From Bythopirellula sp. (GTDB taxonomy: Bacteria > Planctomycetota > Planctomycetia > Pirellulales > Lacipirellulaceae): a stretch of DNA of 64,000 nucleotides. Under the pieces are notes generated by a model. The model was given only the letters and a program-made list of their open reading frames with translations. It ran no database searches and was not told where the DNA came from. Made by a program: the position numbers and the translations under genes. Position 1 is the stretch's first letter; each line of letters opens with the position of its first letter. Of the stretch, positions 34,946 through 43,962 are shown one piece after another. The stretch covers positions 39,537-103,536 of the forward strand of contig JANQQA010000027.1 in the NCBI GenBank assembly GCA_028285205.1. Direction: 5' to 3'.

Positions 34946-36433
34946 CTACCTGGCCGTGACGGAGCGTGATTCGCTGCCCACCGTCTCGTTGAGAATCTTC
35001 TGCAAACGTTGGACGATGTCAGGATTATCCTGGTAGAGATTGTTCGTCTCACCTGGATCCGCAGACAAGTTGTACAGCTGGCCCTCTGGTTCACCAGGTT
35101 GGGGCTTTCTTTTGGAAGGTTTGGAGAAGCCGCCCGATCCGAGGCCGTTGATGAGCTTCCAATTCCCTGCTCGCACTGTCATTAATCCTGAGCCAGACTT
35201 CATCACTAGTGATGTGCGACTTGATCCGTCGGTAGAACTCTGTCCGAGTAATTGCGGAGAAAAATCAAAGCTGTCCGGGCCTTCCTCCTCGCTGAGAGAG
35301 TAACCGACGATCTTGGCCAATGTTGCCAGGATGTCGGTGAAGCAGATCAACTGTTCACTCACCGATCCAGCAGGCACATGATCGGGCCAGCGGGCGATGA
35401 ATGGCATCCGGTGGCCAGCCTCCCAGGCGTCTGCCTTCATTCCTCGGAGTCCGCCGGAACTATCGTGACCGAAACGCTCGACGTCCTGCTCGTACCAGAC
35501 GGGCCCATTGTCGGAGGTGAAGATGACGAGCGTATCATCCGTAAGATTGGCCGCGTCTAAGGCTTCCAGCACGCGACCGACCATCGCGTCGACCATCATC
35601 ACGAAATCGCCGTACATCGCAACATTACTCGATCCAACAAACTCTTCAGACGGGAGCCAAGGCGTATGAGGCGCGGGTAACGCGACGTAGAGCATGAGCG
35701 GCTGCGCTGTCTTGCCTTCGTGAATCGCCGTTCCGTGATCTTGAATAATGTTGTTCGCTTCGCTGATGAACTGAGGCAGGACGTCGGCAAGCTGCATGTC
35801 AGGTGCGATCTTACCGGCGCGCCAAAACTCACCCTGAATCGGTGACCAGCCTGCTGTGCTGTTCTTTTCGATCGGAACCGTTGGCGCAGCCACGGGCCGA
35901 TCGTTACGGATGTAGAAGTAGGGGGGAATGTCTGTCGAAGCACGAATGCCAAAATAGGAATCAAAGCCAACATCGACCGGCCCCCCAGGCCATGCGTCGT
36001 CATAGGCTCCTTCGTCGAACCCAAGGTGCCACTTCCCCACCATCGCGGTGCGGTAGCCACTGTCCTTAAGCATGGAGGCAATCGTTGTGCGGCCCGAATC
36101 GATGACAGCGGCACGCGGCCATTTTCCGACTTCAGCGCGAAACGGATATCTTCCCGTCATTAAGCCGTATCGCGAAACGTGGCAGAGCGGACCAGGAGCA
36201 TGCGCATCGGTGAAACGCATGCCATCGCGTGCGAGCGAGTCTATATGCGGAGTTGGAATCTTCGAATCTGGATTAAAACAACTTGGGTCACCAAACCCCA
36301 TATCATCGACAAGAACTATCACGATGTTCGGCGGCTCTTGTGCAGAGAGAGTTTGGGAGAATATTGCCAAGCTTAGTAAGTAGGCAATCGGCAAAACACG
36401 TTGAGGTAAATATGTCAGCAGAGCAGTGGTCAT
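34946..36433 (-). CDS. Type I sulfatase with a non-canonical formylglycine motif
   Basis: 495 residues; start chosen at ATG 36433 because AAAGG lies 7-8 bases upstream (GTG at 36469 is also open). Signal peptide about 1-31. V-D-D-M-G-F-G-D near 42-49, G-K-W-H-L-G-F and F-T-S-D-N-G-P are normal, but the activation motif is C-H-V-S-R (84-88) followed by Y-G-L-M-T-G-R-Y. The usual motif is C-x-P/A-x-R, so the central Pro is Val; I checked the codons (TGC CAC GTT TCG CGA). It may be poorly modified, or show that the maturation enzyme here is tolerant. Converges with the sulfatase at 33450, 50 bases apart. Confidence 0.93.
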   Translation of the reverse strand: MTTALLTYLPQRVLPIAYLLSLAIFSQTLSAQEPPNIVIVLVDDMGFGDPSCFNPDSKIPTPHIDSLARDGMRFTDAHAPGPLCHVSRYGLMTGRYPFRAEVGKWPRAAVIDSGRTTIASMLKDSGYRTAMVGKWHLGFDEGAYDDAWPGGPVDVGFDSYFGIRASTDIPPYFYIRNDRPVAAPTVPIEKNSTAGWSPIQGEFWRAGKIAPDMQLADVLPQFISEANNIIQDHGTAIHEGKTAQPLMLYVALPAPHTPWLPSEEFVGSSNVAMYGDFVMMVDAMVGRVLEALDAANLTDDTLVIFTSDNGPVWYEQDVERFGHDSSGGLRGMKADAWEAGHRMPFIARWPDHVPAGSVSEQLICFTDILATLAKIVGYSLSEEEGPDSFDFSPQLLGQSSTDGSSRTSLVMKSGSGLMTVRAGNWKLINGLGSGGFSKPSKRKPQPGEPEGQLYNLSADPGETNNLYQDNPDIVQRLQKILNETVGSESRSVTAR

Positions 36434-36660
36434 AACAACCTTTCGAAGTATTAGCAACATACGCTTCACCCTCTGAGGGAACAGGAGGCGTTTCAGTCAG
36501 CAGCTCAATTGCTGGTATCCAGGCGGTCAGTCGAGTAAGCTAATCTAGTCGAAATCAGCACGGATAGGAATCTGCAGGCGTTGATGATCGTCTTGATCTT
36601 CTACGCTGGCAGGAATTGCCTCCTACGTAACTCGCAACTGCCTCAATAGGGCGCATCCTG

Positions 36661-38064
36661 ATGACGCAACAGATTCGATCTTTCATACTTGTACTCGCGG
36701 TCACGGCAAGTTGCCTGGGAGCACGCTCAACAGCCGCCGCTGAGCGTCCGTCACGCCCGAACGTCATCATCTTGTTCTGCGACGATCTCGGCTACGGTGA
36801 CCTCACCTGCTACGGACACCCGACCATCCGCACTCCTCATCTTGACCGGATGGCAGCGGAGGGAGTCAGGTTCACGCAATTCTACACCGCCGCCGCCGTT
36901 TGCTCTCCGGCCAGGGCAAGCCTCCTGACAGGGCGCTATCCGCCGCGTCATGGGACGCTCGGAATTTATTGGCATGGTTTGGACACGGGCATGAGCGTCG
37001 ATGAAAAAACGCTTGCCGAATTGCTGACCAAACAGGGCTATTCGTCAAAATGCATCGGAAAGTGGCACCTGGGACACGACGTGGAGTTTTTGCCTCAGAA
37101 TCGTGGATTTGATTCTTATTTCGGTGTGCCTTACAGCAATGACATGCAAATTGACCCTGAAATGGCGTTTGCCGATGACGCCGTTTTCCGTGACGGGTGG
37201 TCTCTTGAAAAGGTCCGGGAGTTGAGTTTCGATGGACCGATCAAGCCCAAACGCGAACTCGTCCCTTTGATGGCCGACGAACGGGTGATTGAGTACCCAG
37301 CGGATCAGCGCGAGCTAACCCGCCGCTACACCGAGCAGGCGACGGATTTTATCACATCAAGCGAACAGAAGCCGTTCTTCCTGTACGTCGCTTATACGAT
37401 GCCTCACGTTCCGCTATTTGCCTCAAAAAAGTTTGAGGGAAACAGCCGCAGCGGACTTTACGGCGATACGGTGGAAGAAATTGACTGGAGCGTGGGAGAA
37501 ATACTCGACACACTTCGGAGTCAGGGTCTCGATGATAACACCTTCGTGTTCTTCACAAGTGACAATGGTCCATGGCTAACATACCGATTGGATGGCGGCT
37601 CTCAAGGACTGCTTCGTGGAGGCAAATTCACTACGTGGGAAGGCGGCATGAGAGTCCCTGGAATTGCTTGGTGTCCGGGAACGATCAAGCCGGCGATATC
37701 CTCGGAACTGGCTACGACGATGGATCTATTTACTACGTCGTTGCACCTGGCTAGCACGCCCGTACCAAATGACCGAGTGATCGATGGCGTCGACTTGAGT
37801 GACCATCTAATGGCCGGAGGTAATTCACCCCGCGAGGACTTCGCATACTATCGACGCGATGATCTACAGGCCTACCGGCGAGGGAAGTGGAAGATCCATC
37901 TCAAAGTGCAGCCAGAGAAGGGAGGCAAACCTGGTGCCATGCTCGAAACGCCGTTGCTGTTTGACTTAGAGCGAGACCCTGCCGAGCAATACGATCTCAG
38001 CAAAGAGCATCCGGAGGTTGTCGAGACGCTCTTGGAGCATGCCGGAACTTATCGCCAACTCTAA
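36661..38064 (+). CDS. Type I sulfatase
   Basis: 467 residues, signal peptide to about residue 27. Metal-binding segment L-F-C-D-D-L-G-Y-G-D near 38-47, formylglycine motif C-S-P-A-R (81-85) then A-S-L-L-T-G-R-Y-P-P-R. G-K-W-H-L-G-H and F-T-S-D-N-G-P are present. N-acetylgalactosamine-6-sulfatase/arylsulfatase-type order of motifs; no extra C-terminal domain. Divergent from the neighbouring non-canonical sulfatase with about 190 bases between them, so the two may share a regulatory region. Confidence 0.95.
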   Translation: MTQQIRSFILVLAVTASCLGARSTAAAERPSRPNVIILFCDDLGYGDLTCYGHPTIRTPHLDRMAAEGVRFTQFYTAAAVCSPARASLLTGRYPPRHGTLGIYWHGLDTGMSVDEKTLAELLTKQGYSSKCIGKWHLGHDVEFLPQNRGFDSYFGVPYSNDMQIDPEMAFADDAVFRDGWSLEKVRELSFDGPIKPKRELVPLMADERVIEYPADQRELTRRYTEQATDFITSSEQKPFFLYVAYTMPHVPLFASKKFEGNSRSGLYGDTVEEIDWSVGEILDTLRSQGLDDNTFVFFTSDNGPWLTYRLDGGSQGLLRGGKFTTWEGGMRVPGIAWCPGTIKPAISSELATTMDLFTTSLHLASTPVPNDRVIDGVDLSDHLMAGGNSPREDFAYYRRDDLQAYRRGKWKIHLKVQPEKGGKPGAMLETPLLFDLERDPAEQYDLSKEHPEVVETLLEHAGTYRQL

Positions 38065-38148
38065 TCAACTGCATTTGCGGAAGAGCTTCCCGAGTAGTTC
38101 AATCAGTCTACCGCAGCTGACCATTCTTCGATCACAATTGCATATCGT

Positions 38149-39600
38149 TCACTTCAGTTTTCCCAGAGCAGTTGGCTTGCCGCCGGCTGCCGTTCCGAAG
38201 AGCGGGTTTTGTTGCTGTGGAATCACGGCCTTGGTGGCGACCTGCCACGTTTTGAGTTCGCTCAATAAACGCTGAGCGACATCCGGTTTCGTTTCGGCCA
38301 GGTTGTGTAGCTCACCGACGTCGTCGGCGAGATTGTAGAGGCGGATCGAGTCGTCCTCGAAAAAGTGGATCAGCTTCCAGTCCCCGCGACACATCGCGCT
38401 GGCGGGCACACCGCGCCAGTAACCGTCGGTCGACCCGAAGATCGGTACCACCCTGCCCTCCCCTGATCCGGTCAGATAGAGCGGAAAGTGCCAAAAGATG
38501 GCTCGTTCGGCGATTGCCTCGCTACGCAGCAGCGGTGCTATGGAGACACCGTCGACCGGCTGTTGAGTCGGAAGCTGCGCCGAAGCCAGGTCTGCAAACG
38601 TCGGCATGAAGTCAACGCTGGTGATCGGTGTGTTGCAAGACGATCCTGGCTTAATCACTTTCGGCCAAGCCATGCACGTCGGAACGCGAATGCCCCCCTC
38701 GTACAACGCTCCCTTGGCACCCCGCAACGGCTTCATCGTGGTGATCGGCGTGCCGCCGTTGTCTGAGCTAAAGATGACCAACGTATTCTCAGCGAGGCCC
38801 AACTCCTCGAGTTTGCGACGGACACGACCGACGCTGATGTCGATGGCCTCGATCATTGCGGCGTACGTTGGATTCCACTTGCGATCCCACTGGTCGGCTT
38901 CGAGTTTTGCCTTGTATTTGGCTGTGACGTTCTGGCGGGCGCGAATCGGAGTGTGAACGTCCCAGTGTGAGAGGTACAGGAAGAAAGGTTCGTCCTGATG
39001 GGTTTCGATAAATCGACAACTCGCGTCGGTGAGCCATTCGTGGACGTCGATGTTGCCGTAGTACTTTCCTGACGTCGCGCCCTTCCCGTTGTAATCGCTT
39101 ACGTCGAATCCTTGATGATCGGCGCCGACGTGCCATTTGCCGAAGCGTCCGGTGGCGTAACCAGAGTCGTTTAGAACTTCCGCAATCGAAACCACTGCTG
39201 GATCAAGCTCAAGCTTCGACGGGAAGACGTCGCCCTGTTTGTCCGCCTGACGTGGGACCAGGAGTTTCATATTCTTGATGGGACCCTTCGAGCGTCCGCC
39301 AGGCGTCCAAATCTGAGTCCGCGGCGTATACATACCCGAGAGCAGACAAGCGCGCATCGGCAGGCAGTTCGGGCCCCCTGCGTATGCCCGTGAAAATACC
39401 ATGCCAGCAGCGGCCAACTCGTCCAGGTTGGGCGCTTCGTAAAAGTGTTTGTGGACCTTACCGCCATTGAAGGCCACGTCGCTCCATCCCAAGTCGTCCG
39501 CCAGAATGAACACGATGTTGGGCTTCTCGGCTGCATTGGCGGCGACCGCCGTCAACAGCAGCAATGGCACCACACACGCCTTGGTGAAGATTGCCATCAT
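38149..39600 (-). CDS. Type I sulfatase with C-L-P-M-R activation motif
   Basis: 483 residues; ATG at 39600 with a strong AAGGAG 7 bases upstream, signal peptide to residue 24. L-A-D-D-L-G-W-S-D near 33-41; activation motif C-L-P-M-R (79-83) followed by A-C-L-L-S-G-M-Y. This keeps the C-x-P-x-R core but has bulky residues where small polar ones are usual, and S-G where T-G is usual; this form occurs in a distinct sulfatase subfamily of marine bacteria. G-K-W-H-V-G and F-S-S-D-N-G-G are present. Converges on the sulfatase at 36661. Confidence 0.95.
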   Translation of the reverse strand: MMAIFTKACVVPLLLLTAVAANAAEKPNIVFILADDLGWSDVAFNGGKVHKHFYEAPNLDELAAAGMVFSRAYAGGPNCLPMRACLLSGMYTPRTQIWTPGGRSKGPIKNMKLLVPRQADKQGDVFPSKLELDPAVVSIAEVLNDSGYATGRFGKWHVGADHQGFDVSDYNGKGATSGKYYGNIDVHEWLTDASCRFIETHQDEPFFLYLSHWDVHTPIRARQNVTAKYKAKLEADQWDRKWNPTYAAMIEAIDISVGRVRRKLEELGLAENTLVIFSSDNGGTPITTMKPLRGAKGALYEGGIRVPTCMAWPKVIKPGSSCNTPITSVDFMPTFADLASAQLPTQQPVDGVSIAPLLRSEAIAERAIFWHFPLYLTGSGEGRVVPIFGSTDGYWRGVPASAMCRGDWKLIHFFEDDSIRLYNLADDVGELHNLAETKPDVAQRLLSELKTWQVATKAVIPQQQNPLFGTAAGGKPTALGKLK

Positions 39601-39886
39601 TTGGTTCTCCTTTCTCTCGTCTGCCTATCAGATACCCAGCATTTAGGGCAGTGATTCGGATGGTTTGCCTCTCAAGTCTAGCGTGGCCAGATCAATCAGC
39701 AAAGCTACTAGCGGCAGAGAACGAGGTAAGCTTGGTACTTGCATTGTGTTGTCCGTGAAACGTCTTTTTCTTCCATTACACATAACGCCGAAGCTTGGAC
39801 AACTCCCCAATGCGCGAGCTTGCGGAAATGTTGGAGACTGAGACTTCAGCTTCCAACATCGAAGTACACTCCACCGCGGCCCGGGG

Positions 39887-40618
39887 TCAGGCAGATTTGA
39901 CTGCCCCAAATGCCGCAAAGCAAGAGTTCTTATGCAGTAGTTCCACGTGAGCAAAGCCGACTCGTCGGAGCAATTCAAGCTGGTAGGTGACCGGCCTCGG
40001 CGAATCCTCGCGATCAATGTATTCGAACACCTTGTCTCGATAGGCCACGTCATTCAACGAGACGAGGTACTCTCCGTAGCGATTCCACATTAGCTCTTGC
40101 ACAGCATCGGTTTCGTGCATCACTAAGTCCGTAATCCAGACACTCCCGCCGGGACGAAGCAATCGAAAAATCTTGGAGAACGCGCTTTGCCAGTCTTCGT
40201 CGTCACGTAAGTGATGCAGTACAGCAGCGGCTAGAATCACATCGTAACTACTGTCGGGCAAGTCAGCTTCCCGGAAGTCGGATGCGATGGGTGTGATGTT
40301 CCCTCCGTTCTCCGCGCTCAAGCGTTCGACGGCTCGATTCAGCATGGGCTCACTAAGGTCAATCAAATCTGCTGAAAAGTCGCTTCCTAGCGCCCTGCGA
40401 AGTTGGATTGAGTTGTTGCCAGCCCCACAACCGATATCTAGCACTCTCTCTATCGGGGACGTTACATCGACTGCGGCAGAAGTAATCAGGTCCATCGCGA
40501 GCGGCGCGTCGATGGTTGCTGATTGACCAGTCTCAACGTTGGAGAATCGTTCAACATCATCGTCGAAACGCTGCCTGATTTCTGCGGTGGTCGATTTCTT
40601 ATTCAATGGAGTAGGCAC
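39887..40618 (-). CDS. Class I SAM-dependent methyltransferase
   Basis: 243 residues, GTG start at 40618. Motif I is R-V-L-D-I-G-C-G-A-G-N-N near residues 58-69, then D-L-I-D-L-S after strand 2, D-V-I-L-A-A-A-V-L-H-H-L near 124 and L-R-P-G-G-S-V-W-I-T-D near 155, the standard Methyltransf_11/25 order. Similar to ubiquinone/menaquinone-type and small-molecule methyltransferases; the L-H-H-L-R-D-D segment resembles enzymes that act on small metabolites or metals. Substrate unknown. It stands alone between a sulfatase and the Cys-rich protein, with about 285 empty bases towards the sulfatase. Confidence 0.9.
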   Translation of the reverse strand: MPTPLNKKSTTAEIRQRFDDDVERFSNVETGQSATIDAPLAMDLITSAAVDVTSPIERVLDIGCGAGNNSIQLRRALGSDFSADLIDLSEPMLNRAVERLSAENGGNITPIASDFREADLPDSSYDVILAAAVLHHLRDDEDWQSAFSKIFRLLRPGGSVWITDLVMHETDAVQELMWNRYGEYLVSLNDVAYRDKVFEYIDREDSPRPVTYQLELLRRVGFAHVELLHKNSCFAAFGAVKSA

Positions 40619-40813
40619 AAATGTACTTTCACAGATCGAGTGGTTGTTCGTTTCTAAATGACTTGCAGGAGCTCGGTGAGCATCGTGGTCGAAAATGTAA
40701 TCAGATTCAAACCATCACCAGCGAATGACACCAAGCGAATAATTTGCAGAGAGGAATCTTCCGGCAGCGCACGCCACGCATAAGTTTCGACTCCAGATCC
40801 GTAGGCCTCCAAC

Positions 40814-40848
40814 AAAAAAAGCCGCCGCGCCAAGGGTGGCACGGCGGC
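40814..40848 (-). terminator. Strong intrinsic terminator of the Cys-rich protein gene
   Basis: Read on the minus strand, a GCCGCCG/CGGCGGC stem with one internal mismatch and three more G-C pairs closes a 6-base loop and is followed directly by seven T. It begins about 45 bases after the stop of the Cys-rich repeat gene. It is the clearest Rho-independent terminator in the window. Confidence 0.88.
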
Positions 40849-40894
40849 GTGTCATAAGCCAAGTTAGGCTGGACCACAGCAAATCACAGACGTC

Positions 40895-42082
40895 CTACGA
40901 CTGCGACTCGGCGGAGCTAGCTTCGTCGGCTGCGGCCTGGTTGGCGAGCGTCTGAAGGGCTGCTCGGTACTTGGCCCGCGCCACGTTGAGACGGTTGGTC
41001 AATTCGCAGGAGGTCTTTTCGCCATTAACCACGAATAGCGTCTCTTCGCCTGATGCCTTGGCGACCGCTTTGGCCTCGTTGGGGCAGTGGCAGGTCTTGT
41101 CACCGACCTTGTAGGAGACCTTCACCGAATCCATCGCTTGCTTGAGATCGACGGCGATCTTCGAAGCCGTTGCGCTGCAGTGCATTTTCTTGCCAGCGAT
41201 GGTCGTGGTGCCGCTCATCTTGCACGTGGCGGGAGTCGCGAAGTCATCGACCATGGCTTCGGTCATCGTGACCAACATGAGCATCGCCTGCTGCTTGTTG
41301 TCGAACGATTGCTGCACGGCGAACTGGATGTCTGAATCGCTCTTCTCAGCCAGGGTGGCGGCGTGCTTGTCGCAAGTGGTTGCTTCGCCACTCACTACGA
41401 AAGCCAGTCGAGGAAGATTCTTCATGCCTGCTGTGACCGGGCAACCCTGGCAATCGGAATCGCCTTTGGTGCATTTCTCGCAATCAGCCGACTTGCTGAC
41501 GGTTTGCAGCGCGGCTTGATACTTGGCTCGCACGACGTTGAGCTTGCTGGCGGTCGGGCAGCAAGTCTCTTCATTGTTTACGACGAACGTGATCTCTTTG
41601 CCCGACTCTTCTGCGAGTTGCTTGGCTTTGGTCGGGCAGTTGCATTGCTCGTCGCCGACCTTGTAACTGACTTCCACCAAATCGGTGGCTGACTTGACAG
41701 CATCAGCCAGTGCGGCTGCCGACGTCGCGCAGCTCATCTTCTGTCCGGCGATCGTGGTCGTGCCCGAGGCTTGGCAGGTGCTGGCTGTCGTGAAATCAGC
41801 GAGCATGTGTTCGGTCGAAGAAATCAGCGCTTGCTGCGCTTCCGCCTTGCTGTCGAAAAGTTGCTGCACGACGAACTTAAGAGGAGCATCACTCTTTTCA
41901 GCCAGCGATGCCGCGTGTTTATCGCACTCGGTGGTCTCGCCATCGACGGCAAACACCATCGAGGGGAGCTTCTGCATGGCCGCTTGAAGCTGGCAGCGGC
42001 ACGACGGCGAATCCGCCATCGCAGGCGATGCGATGCACCCAAGTAACACGAGGATCGCTGACACGCGAGAGAGGGTTTGCAT
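40895..42082 (-). CDS. Secreted Cys-rich tandem-repeat protein of unknown function
   Basis: 395 residues. The start at ATG 42082 is fixed by AAGGAGAAAGAA just upstream. Signal peptide about 1-24 (V-L-L-G-C-I-A-S-P-A-M-A). The mature protein is two copies (about 28-196 and 213-381) of a ~170-residue block, each made of two related halves: a unit with V-D/S-G-E-x-T-x-C-D-K-H-A-A-x-L-A-E-K-S and a unit with Y-K-V-G-D-x-x-C-x-C-P. Between them sits C-x-x-S-G-T-T-T-I-A-G-x-K-M-x-C. Over 20 Cys are conserved between copies, more than expected for a non-disulfide protein, so metal binding or a dense disulfide network is likely (inference). Strong ribosome-binding site and terminator suggest high expression. 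Confidence 0.75.
   Translation of the reverse strand: MQTLSRVSAILVLLGCIASPAMADSPSCRCQLQAAMQKLPSMVFAVDGETTECDKHAASLAEKSDAPLKFVVQQLFDSKAEAQQALISSTEHMLADFTTASTCQASGTTTIAGQKMSCATSAAALADAVKSATDLVEVSYKVGDEQCNCPTKAKQLAEESGKEITFVVNNEETCCPTASKLNVVRAKYQAALQTVSKSADCEKCTKGDSDCQGCPVTAGMKNLPRLAFVVSGEATTCDKHAATLAEKSDSDIQFAVQQSFDNKQQAMLMLVTMTEAMVDDFATPATCKMSGTTTIAGKKMHCSATASKIAVDLKQAMDSVKVSYKVGDKTCHCPNEAKAVAKASGEETLFVVNGEKTSCELTNRLNVARAKYRAALQTLANQAAADEASSAESQS
40940..41446 (-). repeat. Second copy of the internal Cys-rich block
   Basis: Encodes residues about 213-381 of the Cys-rich protein. It aligns without large gaps with the first copy: G-E-A-T-T-C-D-K-H-A-A-T-L-A-E-K-S against G-E-T-T-E-C-D-K-H-A-A-S-L-A-E-K-S, S-Y-K-V-G-D-K-T-C-H-C-P against S-Y-K-V-G-D-E-Q-C-N-C-P, and L-N-V-A-R-A-K-Y-R-A-A-L-Q-T against L-N-V-V-R-A-K-Y-Q-A-A-L-Q-T. 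Confidence 0.8.
41495..42001 (-). repeat. First copy of the internal Cys-rich block
   Basis: Encodes residues about 28-196, directly after the signal peptide. The two copies are joined by a linker (about 197-212) that itself holds Cys residues in C-E-K-C and C-Q-G-C-P. Protein identity between copies appears high at Cys, Gly and the R-A-K-Y segment, lower elsewhere, so the duplication is not recent. Confidence 0.8.
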
Positions 42083-42462
42083 TTCTTTCTCCTTCAAAAT
42101 TGGTAAGAATGGCCACAGCAAAGGGTCCACATAGCGAATGGCATTTTAGTCATTCAACGCCTGTCGCGGAAACCTGTATTTTGGGAATTATCACCCTGAA
42201 TCACCAGCGGCAGGACCTCCTGGTGTGTCGAGCGATGCCGAATCCCGCTCGCAAGTCGCGATCGGCAAAGCCCGGCGCTCTTCGAATGTTAGACACTTCA
42301 CCTATTATCATGGACTCGGCGTTGCTATAGGCTTTTTTCAGCAGAGTTTTACTGCTAATCGGCCTCCACTGCTCGAAAGGATACCGTGACGGTATGTTCG
42401 ACTGTAAATCGAAGTATTTTGCTCTGGCCAGAGGACAATCTGGAGAATTGAGGGCGTATCGC
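42083..42462. other. Divergent intergenic region, promoter region for both flanking genes
   Basis: 380 bases between the Cys-rich gene and the sulfatase at 42463. A CACCAG/CTGGTG inverted repeat lies near 42200-42225. No reading frame looks coding; an ATG at 42394 extends the sulfatase frame but has no well-spaced ribosome-binding site. Confidence 0.45.
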
Positions 42463-43962
42463 GTGAGCACCTGTCGGACGCTTTTCGTTGCAATATCAGC
42501 GGCGCTCGTGGTATCTTGCCTGCCGTTGCAGACGTCGGGACAGAATATCGTCCTCTTCGTCGCCGACGACCATGGTGCCGACGCGGGTTGCTATGGCAAC
42601 CCGGTAATTCAAACGCCAAACATGGACGCGCTGGCGAGTGAAGGCGTGGTATTTGATCGCGCGTTCGCCACGACCGCCAGCTGTAGTGCCAGCCGATCCG
42701 TCATTCTGACGGGGCTGCATAATCACTTGAATGGCCAGTTTGGCCACGTCCACGACTTTCACAAGTTCAGCACTTTCGTGAATGTCGTCAGCCTGCCGGT
42801 CTATCTGAATGCGGCCGGCTATCGGACTGCACGCTGCGGCAAGTTTCATGTGGCACCCGAGTCGGTGTATCAGTTCGGCGAGGTCCTCGCTGGGAAGGGC
42901 AGGAATACGGTCGTGCAGGCGGAGGAGTGTCGCGAGTTTCTTGCTAGCCAGGATGAGCGCCCGTTCTTTCTGTATTTTTGCACCAGCGATCCCCACCGAA
43001 GCGGACAGGTCATCGCGTCGAGTCCGTTGAAGCCCAATGCCTTTGGCAACCGTTCCGACATCCGTGGCGTGGAGCCAACGACTTACTCGCCCAACGAGGT
43101 GATCGTTCCCGGTTTCCTACCCGACACTCCGACATGTCGCGAGGAACTTGCGCAGTATTACGAGTCGGTATCACGAGTCGACCAGGGACTCGGGCGACTC
43201 ATGCAGCTGGTCAAGGAGGCGGGACACTGGGACGATACGCTTTTCATCTACGCGTCTGATCACGGTATCGCCATGCCTGGTGCGAAAACCACACTTTACG
43301 AGCCCGGCATGCGATCGCCATGCATCGTGCGTTTGCCTGGCAGTTCGATCTCTGGACGACGAAGCGATGCGATGGTGAGCTGGGTGGACCTGACTCCGAC
43401 GATTCTTGACTACGCGGGTGTCTATCGACCGTCGAGTGAAGACGAATTCGATGCCCAGATGCAGGCTGCGGTTGCTGAGGTTGTCGCGTCGCGCACGGGT
43501 CAAACTCATCGAAACATCAAGCTCCGAACGTTTCACGGACGATCGTTCCTTACTGCCGTGCAAGGGAAGAGCGATGACGTCGACGCTGTGTTTGCTTCTC
43601 ACACCTTTCATGAGATTCAGATGTACTATCCCATGCGTGTGGTGCGTGAGCAGCGATACAAGTTGATCTGGAACATTGCCCATCAGCTGCCCTATCCATT
43701 TGCCAGCGACCTCTGGGCTGCACCAACCTGGCGGCGACAGTACGAGCAGGGGATGGATACGCTCTACGGACAGCGGACCGTTGGGCAATACATCCAGCGA
43801 CCAAAGTTTGAACTATACGATTTGGAGGCTGACCCCCACGAGTCGAACAACCTGGCCGACCAGACCGAACATCAGCAGACCCTAGCCCGACTCAAAGCAC
43901 GGCTAAAGCGGTTTCAGAAAGAGACCAGCGATCCGTGGATCATGAAGTGGGACTACCAGTGA
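42463..43962 (+). CDS. Type I sulfatase, heparan N-sulfatase (SGSH)-like
   Basis: 499 residues from GTG 42463, chosen because GAGGG lies 8 bases upstream and the signal peptide (C-R-T-L-F-V-A-I-S-A-A-L-V-V-S-C) starts there; ATG 42394 would add 23 residues. F-V-A-D-D-H-G-A-D-A-G-C-Y-G near 32-45, activation motif C-S-A-S-R (74-78) then S-V-I-L-T-G-L, the accepted C-x-A-x-R variant. R-C-G-K-F-H-V and S-D-H-G-I-A-M-P-G-A-K motifs are typical of the N-sulfoglucosamine sulfohydrolase-like subfamily. Substrate in bacteria is usually a sulfated glycan rather than heparan; exact target unknown. Confidence 0.94.
   Translation: MSTCRTLFVAISAALVVSCLPLQTSGQNIVLFVADDHGADAGCYGNPVIQTPNMDALASEGVVFDRAFATTASCSASRSVILTGLHNHLNGQFGHVHDFHKFSTFVNVVSLPVYLNAAGYRTARCGKFHVAPESVYQFGEVLAGKGRNTVVQAEECREFLASQDERPFFLYFCTSDPHRSGQVIASSPLKPNAFGNRSDIRGVEPTTYSPNEVIVPGFLPDTPTCREELAQYYESVSRVDQGLGRLMQLVKEAGHWDDTLFIYASDHGIAMPGAKTTLYEPGMRSPCIVRLPGSSISGRRSDAMVSWVDLTPTILDYAGVYRPSSEDEFDAQMQAAVAEVVASRTGQTHRNIKLRTFHGRSFLTAVQGKSDDVDAVFASHTFHEIQMYYPMRVVREQRYKLIWNIAHQLPYPFASDLWAAPTWRRQYEQGMDTLYGQRTVGQYIQRPKFELYDLEADPHESNNLADQTEHQQTLARLKARLKRFQKETSDPWIMKWDYQ

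Noticed and set aside
39643..40053. 136-codon open frame overlapping the methyltransferase end
   Set aside because: Composition is not protein-like (many Arg/Ser/Pro, no motif) and half of it is the shadow of the methyltransferase gene.
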